Origin: Sorghum bicolor
Lineage: Eukaryota > Streptophyta > Magnoliopsida > Poales > Poaceae
DNA: 64,000 nucleotides
Direction: 5' to 3'
Assembly (NCBI RefSeq): GCF_000003195.3
Contig: NC_012870.2
Location: 23,676,501 to 23,740,500, forward strand
How positions within the stretch are numbered: the stretch's first letter is position 1; the number at the start of each line of letters is the position of its first letter. Made by a program: the position numbers and the translations under genes. This document shows positions 33,386 through 44,372 of this stretch, in pieces. Below the pieces are notes generated by a model that was given only the letters and a program-made list of their open reading frames with translations, did not search any database and was not told the origin of the DNA.

Positions 33386-33800
33386 GGGGACTGCACCGAC
33401 CACCGGACACTGTGTGCTCGGGGACTGGTCGACCAGTCTGCCAGTTTGGAGATCTGGGGACTGCACCGACCACCGAGCACTGTGTGCTCGGGACTGGTCG
33501 ACCAGTCTGTCAGTTTGGAGATCTGGGGACTGCACCGACCACCGAGCACTGTGTGCTCGGGGACTGGTCGACCAGTCTGCCAGTTTGGAGATCTGGGGAC
33601 TGCACCGACCACCGAGCACTGTGTGCTCGGGGACTGGTCGACCAGTCTTCTAGTTTGGAGATCTGGGGACTTACCAACCATTGAGCACTGCACGCTCGGG
33701 GACTGGTCGACTAGTCTGCTAGTTCGAAGAACTAGGGACTGTACCGCCCATCAAGCGTTATCTATTCAGGGACTCGTTGATAAGTCTATACGATGGCAAT
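33386..33800. repeat. D tandem repeat, 69-70 bp unit, about six copies
   Basis: Units begin GGGGACTGCACCGACCACC at 33386, 33456, 33525 and 33595. Diverged copies start at 33665 and 33734. Each unit contains the 16-bp perfect palindrome GACTGGTCGACCAGTC and a GAGCACTGTGTGCTC dyad. Tandem repeats between pol and the 3' LTR are known in Tat/Ogre elements and can seed satellites. Confidence 0.88.
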
Positions 33801-34304
33801 CGAGCATGATATATGCTCAGGGACTGGATAATTTTAATTTTCTAGACCTTTCTACAAGGCTCATACTTCGCCTTCCAGCAAGCTCAGGGACTACATCGGT
33901 ACGATGCATCTGGCGATGCATCTTAGTTTCAAAATTTCTCTGAAGACTTTTCTTCTGACCCTGGCACCACGTGCCTATGTCACCTACTACCAGGCTCGGG
34001 GACTAAGTGGGCACACTTCACCTTGCGGTGAACTTGCTTGCTTTTTTGCCAGAGCATACTTTTTGTACAAGTAAAGTGGGCACACTTCATCGAGAAAAGA
34101 AATATTTTTTCTTAAGAGGATCATGCATTCTTCGAACAACCAGCTTTTTCGACGCTAATGTTGGACAACTATCTTCTGAGTTGGTCAAGGTACCATTGCA
34201 ACTGTTTAGGCGACTTTCCTGCTTATTGAAGACGTCAAGTTTCACTGGTCGAAGAAGCTCAAGACGGCGTGTTACTTCACAATACACGGTGCTCAGGGAC
34301 TAGC
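33801..34304 (+). other. D 3' untranslated region up to 3' LTR
   Basis: Noncoding. It contains scattered relics of the repeat (CTCAGGGACT, CTCGGGGACT) and a 24-bp-scale direct repeat around AAGTGGGCACACTTCA (34005 and 34074). The polypurine tract should lie just before 34305, where the sequence reads GTGCTCAGGGACTAGC. Confidence 0.5.
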
Positions 34305-34761
34305 TGTGGGGGTATAAAACTCTATACCTTTACGGCTAGACTTGGGCCAGGAGGCTTGGCCCATTACGAGACAAGTTCGAGGCTTGATCCGACCGCTCGG
34401 AGTTTCGCAAGGAAACAAGACATGGAGATCAAGCAGGATTCTAGTCGGTTAGAATAGGAATTGATATCGAACTATCTATGGCAATTGTTACCGACTAAGA
34501 TTAGTTTCTAGATCTGTAACCCTACCCTCCGGACTATATAAGGAGGGGCAAGGGACACCCTAGGACACATGATTCTCTCAACACAAATCAATACAATCAG
34601 ACGCAGGACGTAGGTATTACACCCACACGGCGGCCGAACCTGGATAAAAAGCTTGTCCGTGTCTTGCGTCATCATCGAGTTCGTAGTTTGTGCACCGTCT
34701 ACCGATAAACTACTACCGTGGGTATACCTCAAGGTAGACTGTCGACCAGCTTTCGTCCACA
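34305..34761 (+). repeat. D 3' LTR
   Basis: 457 bp, the same length as the 5' LTR with no indels and about 23 substitutions. Ends GTCCACA. Confidence 0.88.
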
Positions 34762-36613
34762 ATATGTGGGTCCAAGGCGGATTTCGCGTGAAGCAGGCAA
34801 GCTCCAAAGACGGCGTGTTTCGATCTACAAGAGCTTCTGCTGCAGCTGTTCCATCGAAGTGCTGTCCGATCTGCCACATCCTGCACGTCGCTAATCAGGT
34901 CAGCCGTTGTCAGCTCCTAGCGTGGTTGTGGTGCACTTCAGCACTGTTGCTTCGCACGTGTCTCGAGGAGATTAAGAACCTGATGTCGATAGTGGAGGTA
35001 AAAATCAACTTGCGTGTTTTTTTTCATAAATGATAAGTTACTAACATAATCCTATTTCAACCTTATAAATTATTTAGTCAAGCATTTTGCATGTACAAAA
35101 TTCGGACTACAAAATTTGAATTGGATTAGATGCTCTCACATGTTTATTTCTTTTGCAATTAGCAAAGATAAAGCTTCATACCATATTTAGTGAATTAGGT
35201 GTATAACCTTTATAAAAATATATGGTTAGCGTCAACTCAATATTCAAGTGTAAATATGTTTTATTTCATTTAATTTAATGTTACTCACATTGTTTTTCTT
35301 AATCAGTTTAAATCAAGCTCATAGTTGTCTTTTTACGATATAATTTTTTTCGGCAATTGTTCCTTTTACATCGTAGCTTCGATCTCGATGTTTCTTGCGT
35401 TTTTGTGACCGTGGATCAAATTAGAGTGCTTTTCACGTCTTTGTGTTCGTAGCAATACGTATAGATTAGTTTTGGAATCTTTTTATTGAATTGGTGTACT
35501 GTTCTAATTTAGCTCTCTTGTTTGCTTCGTGTGTGATTGGCCTTGATTGTTTATGTGCTGATGATCGATGATCGAGCTAGAGGTGAGCAATTCATGGGTG
35601 ATCAAGAGTGCTACTTCGGATGTTAAGATCAGTACCTTGACAACCAGCAAGACTAGCAAGAGTAATTGGATTAAGGCAAGTATAGCATTTGGATTTTATT
35701 TCTGTGACCATGATCCTGTGACTAGATTAATGTTAAGTAATAAATGGTAAAAATGACTTTTTAGCCACTTCATGATTTATCTCTAAGTGATAACCGGGAC
35801 AACAGTGCAACCATGAGGGCTATAATGGCTCTGGCTTTAGCTCAGTATGAAGACCTTTTCTAGCTTGTTAGAGGTTACCCAAAAGGGTGGAGGGGCTGAA
35901 CCGTTTTGGGTATAGTGTGGCCTCTGTCTGTATGTGTATAGGCTGCGTGTCATTGTGCCATCGGAAGGGGGGCTCTATATCTGCGCGCAAAGGAAACCTT
36001 GCGGCCCTAACATGTTAGATGAACTTTTGAAAGACTTCATAGTGATCCCTACCGACCTTCCTTGGTAGTGGGTTAAGAGGTCGACAGGCCTCGGGCGAAA
36101 GGGTAAATCATGACTCATTGGTAAAGATGTACAACCTCTGCAGAGTGTTAAAAACTGGTATACTAGCCGTGCTCACGGTCATGAGCGGCCTTAGGGATTC
36201 TTGCATCGACGATGATGATTCTTGTGTGTTAAATATGCCCATTATTTATTGTTTAATGCTTTATATTATTTATGTCACATTGATCATGAGATTGTGGGAT
36301 ATATACAATCTAGTTGCTATACTTGTTGAGTTCGACATGGACTCACTCTTGCTATTTCCCCCACACTTCAGGAGATGTTTTAGGCTTGTGATCAACCAGT
36401 CAGTTGGATCCTGTAGAGTGAAATTAATACCCGAAGGTTGGAGTTGTCTATCCGCTGTTTGCTATCGAAGGTTATCTCTTTTATACTAAGTACGTTATAT
36501 ATTTGTGCATTGTCTTTTGATATTACCCCTTATTTGTAGCTATATGTGAGATTTGACTTCTAAAACTCATATATGGTGCATTTCTGATTTTGTCCTTAAA
36601 ATCGGGTATTACA
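34762..36613. repeat. S1 right part
   Basis: AT-rich, no gene. It contains ACAACCTCTGCAGAGTG, CGTGCTCACGGTCATGAGCGG and the end GGGTATTACA, consistent with a long chromovirus-type LTR. Confidence 0.55.
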
Positions 36614-37066
36614 GCAAATGTGCTAACACCAACAAGTGTCCACCACCAAAGTGCATGTGTGTTAGCTTTTCACAAACAATTTCACCAAAGGAGTTAATTT
36701 AGCATTGTACTAGATCCTAATGCATATGCTCAAGATATGGACCTAGTAGCACTTGATTCGAGAGATGACCGTGATTTCCCCTCTTGATAGTCGGCTATCT
36801 ATCCTAAACCCGGTCAATCACTTCTCTACTCATCTTAGACCGGCAAAAGTAAAAACCTATGTTCATAACTTTGCCTTGATAACTTTGCTCCTCGTCTATC
36901 ACCATGATCTTCACTTCATGCTTCATCCCTTTGTGATCATGTGGCCACCTTTCCATGCCACCATGCACCTTCATCACATGTGTTGCTATGCCTAACTCAA
37001 ATCACTTAAACACAAGGCATTAGCAACTTGGTGTCATTAATTACCAAAACCAAACTTGGGCTTTCA
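36614..37066 (-). repeat. B 3' LTR, right surviving fragment (LTR start on minus strand)
   Basis: On the minus strand it begins TGAAAGCCCAAGTTTGG right after the polypurine tract. The first 5 bases on the plus strand are the S1 TSD copy GCAAA. Positions 36740-37066 match C's LTR (56164-56495), whereas 36619-36735 have no counterpart there. Confidence 0.8.
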
Positions 37067-38138
37067 ATCTCCCCCTTTTTGGTAATTGGTGACAACCATC
37101 ACAAAGATATGAAATGAAATCATAATGAACTTGAATTGCTTGTCCAAAGCATTTTAATTATGAGACAAGGTTGGACAAACATTTCAATTTCGGTTTTGGT
37201 AGTACTAGCTCCCCCTACATATGTGCTTCCATGAGTTTGGTTCAAGTTTGCACATATGCATGAGTTAGAGTTTTGGGAGATTTATTACTACCAAAATGAT
37301 GCTAAGGTATATAGAATGGACCTTTGAAGCGTGATACCAATCGGAGTTGCCAATATACCATCCTTAGCACCAATGTAGCTAGACATACATCAAAAACTCA
37401 AGATACCTCGTGAGATCACATTATATGTCTAGATACCATATGAAAATAAAACTCTATGCTAGAATTCAAAGCATCATTCAAGTTCTATTTCTAGCAAGCA
37501 CCAATCAAACAAGAGTAGTATATTTAAACTTGCAATGCAACACCACATTATGTTAGTGCACATCCAAATGCAACAAATGGTTCATGAGCTTGCTCTATTT
37601 GTGTGCTCAAGTTTAAAAGATTTTATCTTTCTTTTCTCTCCCTATCTTTGTTTCTTTCCCCCTTTTTGACTTTATCTTTTTTTCTCTCCCCCTTTGTCAT
37701 CAATGACCACAAAGGTTCAAATTTTAGTGAAAATTAAGTCAATCAATGTGAGGGTCAAATTATGGTTCAATCTAGATCACTTGCCTAAAACATGTAATTC
37801 AGTTTGATCCAAGGACAAGCTTTTTCACACCTCATGAAGTATAAGGGTTATCTTGACCATGTTGAATTACACATCATAAGCTCATATTCTAGATTCAACA
37901 CTAGTCTTGCAAGCTCACAAACAGGTCATATGCTACCACTAGATCAATCAATCATAGAAACAATAGTGGTACCATACATACATCAAACCCTTTTGATTTT
38001 CATGAATGAGCCTATTTATCATGCAAATATGTCTATATGTTCTAATCATGTCCTTAGCAAAGTATGAATGTTATGTCAACCAACTTTACCTTGCTTTGTT
38101 GGAGGAGAGGCATGTCATATATAAATGTGGGGGTGCAC
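37067..38138 (-). other. B 3' noncoding region with polypurine tracts
   Basis: The priming polypurine tract AAAAAGGGGGAGAT (minus) at 37067-37080 abuts the LTR. Further tract-like runs (minus GGGGGAG) lie near 37210, 37660 and 37695. No env-like gene is present. Multiple tract-like motifs before the 3' LTR are a known Sirevirus feature. Confidence 0.65.
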
Positions 38139-41100
38139 TCATCTCAAGTTGGAGAAGTCAAGTATGTTCAATTCATTTCTCAACTTGCAAAATCTCTTCT
38201 CATCAAGTGGCTTTGTGAAGATGTCGGCTAGTTGATCTTCGGTGCCAATGCTTTCAATGCTAATATCACCCTTTTGTTGATGGTCCCTTATGAAATGGTG
38301 CCTTATGTCAATGTGCTTGGTTCTTGAATGTTGAATCGGATATTGTGTCATTTTGATTGCACTTTCATTGTCACATAGCAAAGGCACATTCTTGAATTTG
38401 ATTCCAAAGTCATTCAAGGTAGCTTTCATCCAAAGCAATTGTGCACAACAACAACCGACACTAATGTATTCGGCCTCGGCGGTTGATAGTGCAACACTAT
38501 TTTGTTTCTTTGATGACCATGAAACTAGAGACCTTCCTAGCAATTGACAAGTGCCACTTGTGCTCATTCTATCAATCTTGCATCCACCATAGTCGGAGTC
38601 CGAATAACCAATCAACTCAAAGTTAGACCCCTTGGGATACCATAATCCAACATCATGAGTGCCCTTAAGATACCTTAATATTCTTTTGGTTGCCTTCAAG
38701 TGACTCTCCCTTGGTGAAGCTTGATATCTTGCACATTTGCACACACTAAACATTACATCCGGCCTTGATGCGGTGACATAGAGCAAACTTCCAATCATAG
38801 ATCGATATAGCTTTTGATCTACCATGTTGCCACTTGCATCACTACTTAATTGATCATTTGTGACCATAGATGTGCTCATTTGTTTAGCTTCTTGCAACCC
38901 AAACTTCTTGATCATGTCCTTGATGTACTTTCCTTGACTCACAAAAGTGCCATCTTTCATTTGCTTGATTTGAAGTCCAACGAATTAACTAAGCTCTCCA
39001 ATCATGGATATCTCAAACTCATTTGCCATCATTTTCCCAAACTCTTCACAAAAGTCTTGATTGGTTGATCCAAAGATGATATCATCAACATAGATTTGCA
39101 ACACAAACAAGTCATTGCCTAGTTTCTTGGTGAAGAGGGTAGTGTTAACCTTTCCCATCTTGAACCCTTTAGAGAGAAGAAAATCTCTCAATCTCTCATA
39201 CCATGCTCTAGGTGCTTGCTTTAAACCATACAATGCCTTCTTGAGCTTGTAAACATGGTTGGGTTTCTTGTCATCTTCAAAACCGGGAGGTTGTTCAACA
39301 TAAACCAACTCATTGATATATCCATTGAGAAATGCACTCTTCACATCCATTTGATAGAGCTTGATGTTGTGGGCACAAGCATAGGCTAATAATATTCTAA
39401 TTGCCTCCAATCTTGCAACCGGTGCATAAGTTTCTCCAAAGTCAAGACCTTCAACTTGAGTGTAGCCTTGTGCTACTAGTCTTGCTTTGTTCCTCACAAC
39501 TACATCATCTTGATCTTGCTTGTTTCTAAAGACCCACTTAGTACCAATCACATTGTAATTCTTTGGCCTCTCAACAAGCTCCCACACTTGATTTCTTGTG
39601 AAGTTGTTCAACTCTTCATGCATGGCATTTACCCAATCGGAATCCTTCAATGCATCTTCTATTCTCTTTGGTTCTTCAAATGAGACAAAGGAATAGTGCT
39701 CACAAAAGGATGCTAGCCTTGATCTTGTTTGTCACCACTTTGAATACCACCAATGACTTGATCCAATGGATGATCCCTTGCTATGCTTGTAGGTTGGAAT
39801 ATTGGGAGTTGATTACTTCCACTAGCTTGACTTTGATTTTGATCATCATCTTGAGAGCCACTAGTACTAGCTTGATTTGTATCAATTTTCACTTCTTGAT
39901 TGATCATGTGAATGTCATTATCATCATCAATTTGTATTGGCCTTATGTCACCAACATCCATGTTCTTCATTGCATTTGCCAATTGATCCCCTCTTACATC
40001 ATCAAGATTTTGAGCTTCACTTTGAGATCCCTTGGTTTCATCAAACTCAACATCATGGACTTCTTCCAATGTGCCACTTGCCAAGTTCCAAACTCTATAT
40101 GCCTTGCTTGTGCTGGAATAACCAAGTAAGAACCCTTCATCACATTTCTTCTCAAATTTGCTCAATCTAGTGCCTTTCTTGAGAATGTAGCATTTGCAAC
40201 CAAACACTCTAAAGTATGCAATGTTGGGCTTTCTTCCATTCAATAGCTCATATGGTGTCTTCCCAAGCTTCCCTTGGCAATAGAGACGGTTGCTACAATA
40301 GCAAGCCGTGTTGATAGCTTCACTCCAAAATGAATGGCTAACATTGTACTCACTAAGCATTGATCTAGCCATATCAATCAAGGTTCTATTCTTTCTTTCA
40401 ACTACACCATTGGATTGAGGAGTGTATGTTGGAGAGAATTGATGTGCAATGCCAAGATCATCACACAATTCCTCAATTCTTGTGTTCTTGAATTCACTAC
40501 CATTGTCACTTCTAATTTTCTTGATAGTGGTTTCAAACTCATTTTGCACCCTCTTGACAAAAGACTTGAATAGATCACAAACATCACTCTTGTCATAGAG
40601 GAAGAACACCCAAGCGTATCTAGTGTAGTCATCTACTATCACAAATCCATACTTGTTGCCACCAATGCTAGTGTATGTTGTTGGCCCAAATAAATCCATG
40701 TGCAATAGCTCAAATGCCTTTGATGTTCTCATTTCACTTTTCTTAGGATGTGCATTTCCAACTTGCTTTCCGGCTTGACAAGCACTACATGGTTTATCCT
40801 TCTCAAAGGTGACATCCTTCAAACCTCTAACTAAGTCATGCCTCAATTGTTTGTTCAATTGTTCCATTCCAACATGACCAAGCCTTCTATGCCACAACCA
40901 ACACAAACTTGATTTGCTAATTAGGCAAGATGTCAATTGAGTGTCACTATCATTGAAATCAACCAAGTATAAGCTACCATGCCTAAATCCTTTAAATATC
41001 AAGTTTGATCCATCAACACTAACCACTTCAACATCATCACTACCAAAGATGCACTTGAAACCAAGGTCACAAAGTTGTGCAATTGACAAGAGATTGAAAT

Positions 41101-41386
41101 CAAGGCTTTCAACTAGCAACACATTTGATATGCTCATGTCATTAGAGATAGCAATTTTACCAAGCCCTTTGACCTTGACTTTCTTGTTGTTGCCGAAAGT
41201 GATAGAATCAAAGCCACCATTTTGATTTGTATCAATTGATTTGAACATACAAGACTCCCCGGTCATATTTTGAGTGCACCCACTATCAAGCACCCAATGC
41301 CTTCCTCCGGCTTTGTAATTGACCCATAAGAAAAGATCAATTCTTTTTAGGTACCCAAACTTGATTGGGTCCTCCAAGGTTAGCAA
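38139..41386 (-). pseudogene. pol: B pol: protease, integrase, RT, RNase H, broken
   Basis: The pol frame opens at 41386, overlapping the gag end by 50 bases in the +1 frame. Domains: protease ([10 protein letters not shown]), integrase zinc finger (HRRLGHVG...CSACQ), core D (LHMDLFG), D (RSDNGSEF), E (VVERKNRT), RT ([20 protein letters not shown]) and RNase H (STAEAEYISV, HIDIRHHF). It is broken by a one-base deletion near 39735 between integrase and RT and by a TAA near 38984 in the RT C-terminal part, where C has a tyrosine codon. It ends at 38139. No env-like gene follows. Confidence 0.87.
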
Positions 41387-42990
41387 CTAAGCTCTTTGGT
41401 ACCCATATGGCTTTCTTCTTTGAGCCCATCCATGGTGCACCAATGAACTTAGCATGAACACCTTTTGTATCCTTGGTAAGCATATAGAAAGAATTAAGCC
41501 TAATTGAGGATACATAAGCTTTGGGTCTCTTGTTCATGCATTGTTGCTCTAGGTGACCAACTTGCTTGCAAGCTTTGCAATACCGGTCATTGTTCTTCAC
41601 AAAACTAGTCCTATAAGGAGCAAAGGCGTCCTTGCCTTTCTTGGGGTTATAGCCTAATCCCTCTTTATAGAGAGAAGCTCTTTGGCTACCCAAGCACATA
41701 AGCAAGCGGTCCTCATCACCATAAGCCTTGGCTAAGGTGTGATTGAGCTCTTTCACCTCCTTGAGAATTTCATTCTCAACTTTAAGTGTGGTCTCACATG
41801 TGAAACTATCACCACTAGATGAGGATGATGTAGATGTGCTACATGAAGGGTTAGTAGAAGCAACAACAATAGGCTTGCTTAAGATATCACATGTTAGGCC
41901 TATGTTGCAAGTTTTAGCTTTTTCAATTTTAGTTGGCTCATTTTTACATTTGTTAACTAGAGAGGAATGAGCTTCTTCAAGCTTAGTGTAAGCCTTTTGA
42001 AGCTTCTTATGGTCTTCCTTTAGACTTTCATAAGATGCTCTAAGCTCATCAAGTTCTAGCTCAAGGGTTTTCTTATCCTTAAGCAAAGCCTTACACTCCT
42101 TTCTAGTTTCTTTATAGTGATGAGTGCAATCTTCTAGCATAGTGATTAGTTCATCTTTAGTTGGTTCGTCATCATCACTATCACTATCACTATCACTAGC
42201 ATGGTCACTCTCATCATCGGATGATACCTTAGTGGCCTTAGCCATGAAGCATGATGGAGTGTCGAAGATGGAGTTCTTTCCTTGAATTGCAATGCTAGCA
42301 TGCCCCTTCTTCTGGGTGCTCTCATCATCACTTGAGGAGTCATCACTATCCCAAGTTGCAACATGGGCATCACCCTTCTTCTTGTTTGAGCCTTCCTTCT
42401 TTTCTTGCTTCTTCTTTTGCTTCTTTCTTTCCTTCTTGATAGCATCTTCATCATCACTATCATAAGGACATTTGGCAATGAGATGATCCTTGCTATGGCA
42501 TCTAAAGCACCTCATGGAATGGTCATTCTTCTTTGAGGAGCTCTTCTTCCTTCTTGCCCGATAGCCTTTCTTCTTCATAAACTTGCCAAATCTCTTGACA
42601 AGAAGAGCCATCTCCTCATCTTCATCACTATCACAAGAGCTCGCTTCTTCTTCACTTGATGATTCTTGCTTGGCTTTGCCCTTAGATGTGGAGGCCTTGA
42701 ATGCTACACTTTTCTTCTTCTCATCATCTTTCTTCTCACCATCCTTCTTCTTCTTGATCAACTCATCCTTTTCATCATCTTCTCTATAGGCATCATCAGT
42801 CATCACCTCTTGAAAGACTTGTTGGGGAGTTGATTCACTAAGAGTTGTCTTGACTAGCACGGTGATTAATGTGTCAAATCTCTTGGGCAAGCTTCTCAAG
42901 AACTTCATAGAGAATTGACTATCCTTCACGTCTTCCCCAAGTGCCTTGAGCTCATTCACAATGATTTGCAGCCGGTGAAACATCTCCGGC
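41337..42990 (-). pseudogene. gag: B gag, C-terminal part (split by S2)
   Basis: Continues the gag started at 53624. It resumes at EMFHRLQ next to the S2 boundary. It contains the KSVAFKASTS basic-acidic region, the knuckle CFRCHSKDHLIAKC, a long charged coiled coil (LEDCTHHYKETRKECKAL), a second knuckle CKACKQVGHLEQQC and ends QVWVPKKN. Both knuckles fit CX2CX4HX4C. The first residues of the open frame here (before EMFHRLQ) come from S2 and are not gag. Confidence 0.85.
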
Positions 42991-43702
42991 TGTGGCAGAA
43001 CCACCCAAATTATATGGCCCACATGCACTTGACATTGTCCTTAAGACCTCTGACTTCTGCACATGAGAGTCATATAACTTGGATAGTCTGTCGGGTGCCC
43101 TCGGAGGACCCCGAATCATCCACATTTTAACTCATACAGGATCAACATGGAGTTACCACAACATTACAACATTTGTTACAAAAATAATTTACATCAGAGT
43201 GCGGAAGATTTATAACTTAATTTACAACATATGATGGAGTATAAACAACTAAATTTCCAAAAGGTGTGTAGAGAAGCGGAAGCATCTTAGGTGAAGCTTC
43301 TAAGGTAGAAGAGGTGGATAAATCATGTCGCGCCCACCGACATGACCTCCATTATCAGCATAAGTCAGCACCTGCAACAGGGGTTATAAAACCCTGAGTA
43401 CGGGAGTACTCAACAAGACTTACCCGGCGGAAAAAGAGGAGAAATTAGGAATGCAGGCTTGGGGTAGACAAGGAGTGGCTGAGCAAGGAGCCAAAGTGTT
43501 TTGCTAAAAAGCTTACTAATAGTGCATCCTTACTTTCAAGTTTTACCCGCGAATTCCTCTCCTTAAGTGGTCGAGGAGTTCGAGGACAGTCTATCTAGTT
43601 GCTTCTCACAGACAAGTCTGTAAGTTCCTAGTCCTTAATCAAAGTATTATCTATCCAACGGCCATAGCTTCATGTCACTCTAAGTCCGGGAATTGGGATC
43701 CG

Positions 43703-43752
43703 AACCTCATGAGACATTTCCCCCTTTTTCATTTTATCACTTAGTTGCATAA
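43703..43752. repeat. 50-bp direct repeat, left copy flanking E
   Basis: Starts AACCTCATGAGACATT and ends TTAGTTGCATAA. It is identical by eye to 51002-51051. The S2 sequence reads continuously across the right copy (CATAATTAACTACG), so the left copy is a duplicated target. Confidence 0.8.
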
Positions 43753-44372
43753 CCAAGAATCCTCTTGACAGATTCGGAAACCAATCGAAGATTGACTCCT
43801 TCTAGTTCTAATCCTATGTAGCTATGCTAATCTAGATGTCTAATTGATGTGGTGGCTCTAATCTTGATCATAGGCTTCTTCTCCCTTGAGGAACAATGAA
43901 TTAGGGTTGAGAGGCTCTCCCCTCTAGGGGCCAGGGGGTCTGGTTTTATAGTCCCTTTAAGTGAATATGGGCTGTTGGATCAAACCGATATAGATTGTAT
44001 GGTTTAGATTCATCCTTTAGGTCGGTGGAGATCTCCCACGAAGCAGAGTCCTGATTGGACTCAGGGAGGGGGCGGGCGCCCAGGGGAACAGGGCGGGCGC
44101 CCTGCCTCTGGCCCCGTTTCGTCTCCGCTTTGGTCTCGTGGCTTCTGGAGTCTTCTAGATGTAAGATAATTGCGCGGCATGTTGATATCTCTATGTAATA
44201 TCGACGTGTGGGCCTTTCTTTCGTATTTCCTGATAACCCCCTGCAGAAATAGACAAACACCAAAACTCATGGAATTCTGTCAGATAAAACCCTAATTCTA
44301 GATGTTGATTTCATTTGGATCCTTTTCTTTGTTTATTTGATAATTAAATTTGATACTTAAGGACCGTCAACA
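43753..44372 (-). repeat. E 3' LTR, truncated to 620 bp
   Basis: Aligns without gaps to 50382-51001. On the minus strand it starts TGTTGACGGTCC after GGGGGAGTT and stops abruptly at CAAGAATCC..., so about 1.03 kb of the LTR end is missing. Confidence 0.85.

Larger units (their letters stand above)
22640..34761 (+). mobile_element. D: Tat-lineage Ty3/gypsy element, degenerate, with antisense gene
   Basis: Complete in outline: 457-bp LTRs at both ends, primer site, gag-pro, pol with a second RNase H domain, an antisense spliced gene, a tandem-repeat tract and the 3' LTR. The LTRs differ at about 23 of 457 positions by eye (5%). Flanking bases are ATATC and ATATG, a TSD with one mismatch. Many in-frame stops and at least one frameshift in gag and pol make it inactive. 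It lies inside S1. Confidence 0.88.
21462..36613. mobile_element. S1: LTR-like insertion (probable solo LTR) containing D
   Basis: Begins TGTAACACCC, ends GGGTATTACA, and is flanked by GCAAA on both sides (21457-21461 and 36614-36618). Without D it is about 3.0 kb (21462-22639 plus 34767-36613) with no gene. A single TG...CA unit with a perfect 5-bp TSD and no internal genes is best read as a solo LTR. Length, ends and the ACAACCTCTGCAGAGTG stretch recall Tekay/Del chromovirus LTRs; the family assignment is from memory and tentative. Confidence 0.65.

Noticed and set aside
33386..33800. Possible CRISPR-like array
   Set aside because: Repeats are directly adjacent 70-bp units without unique spacers, in a plant retrotransposon; it is an ordinary tandem repeat.
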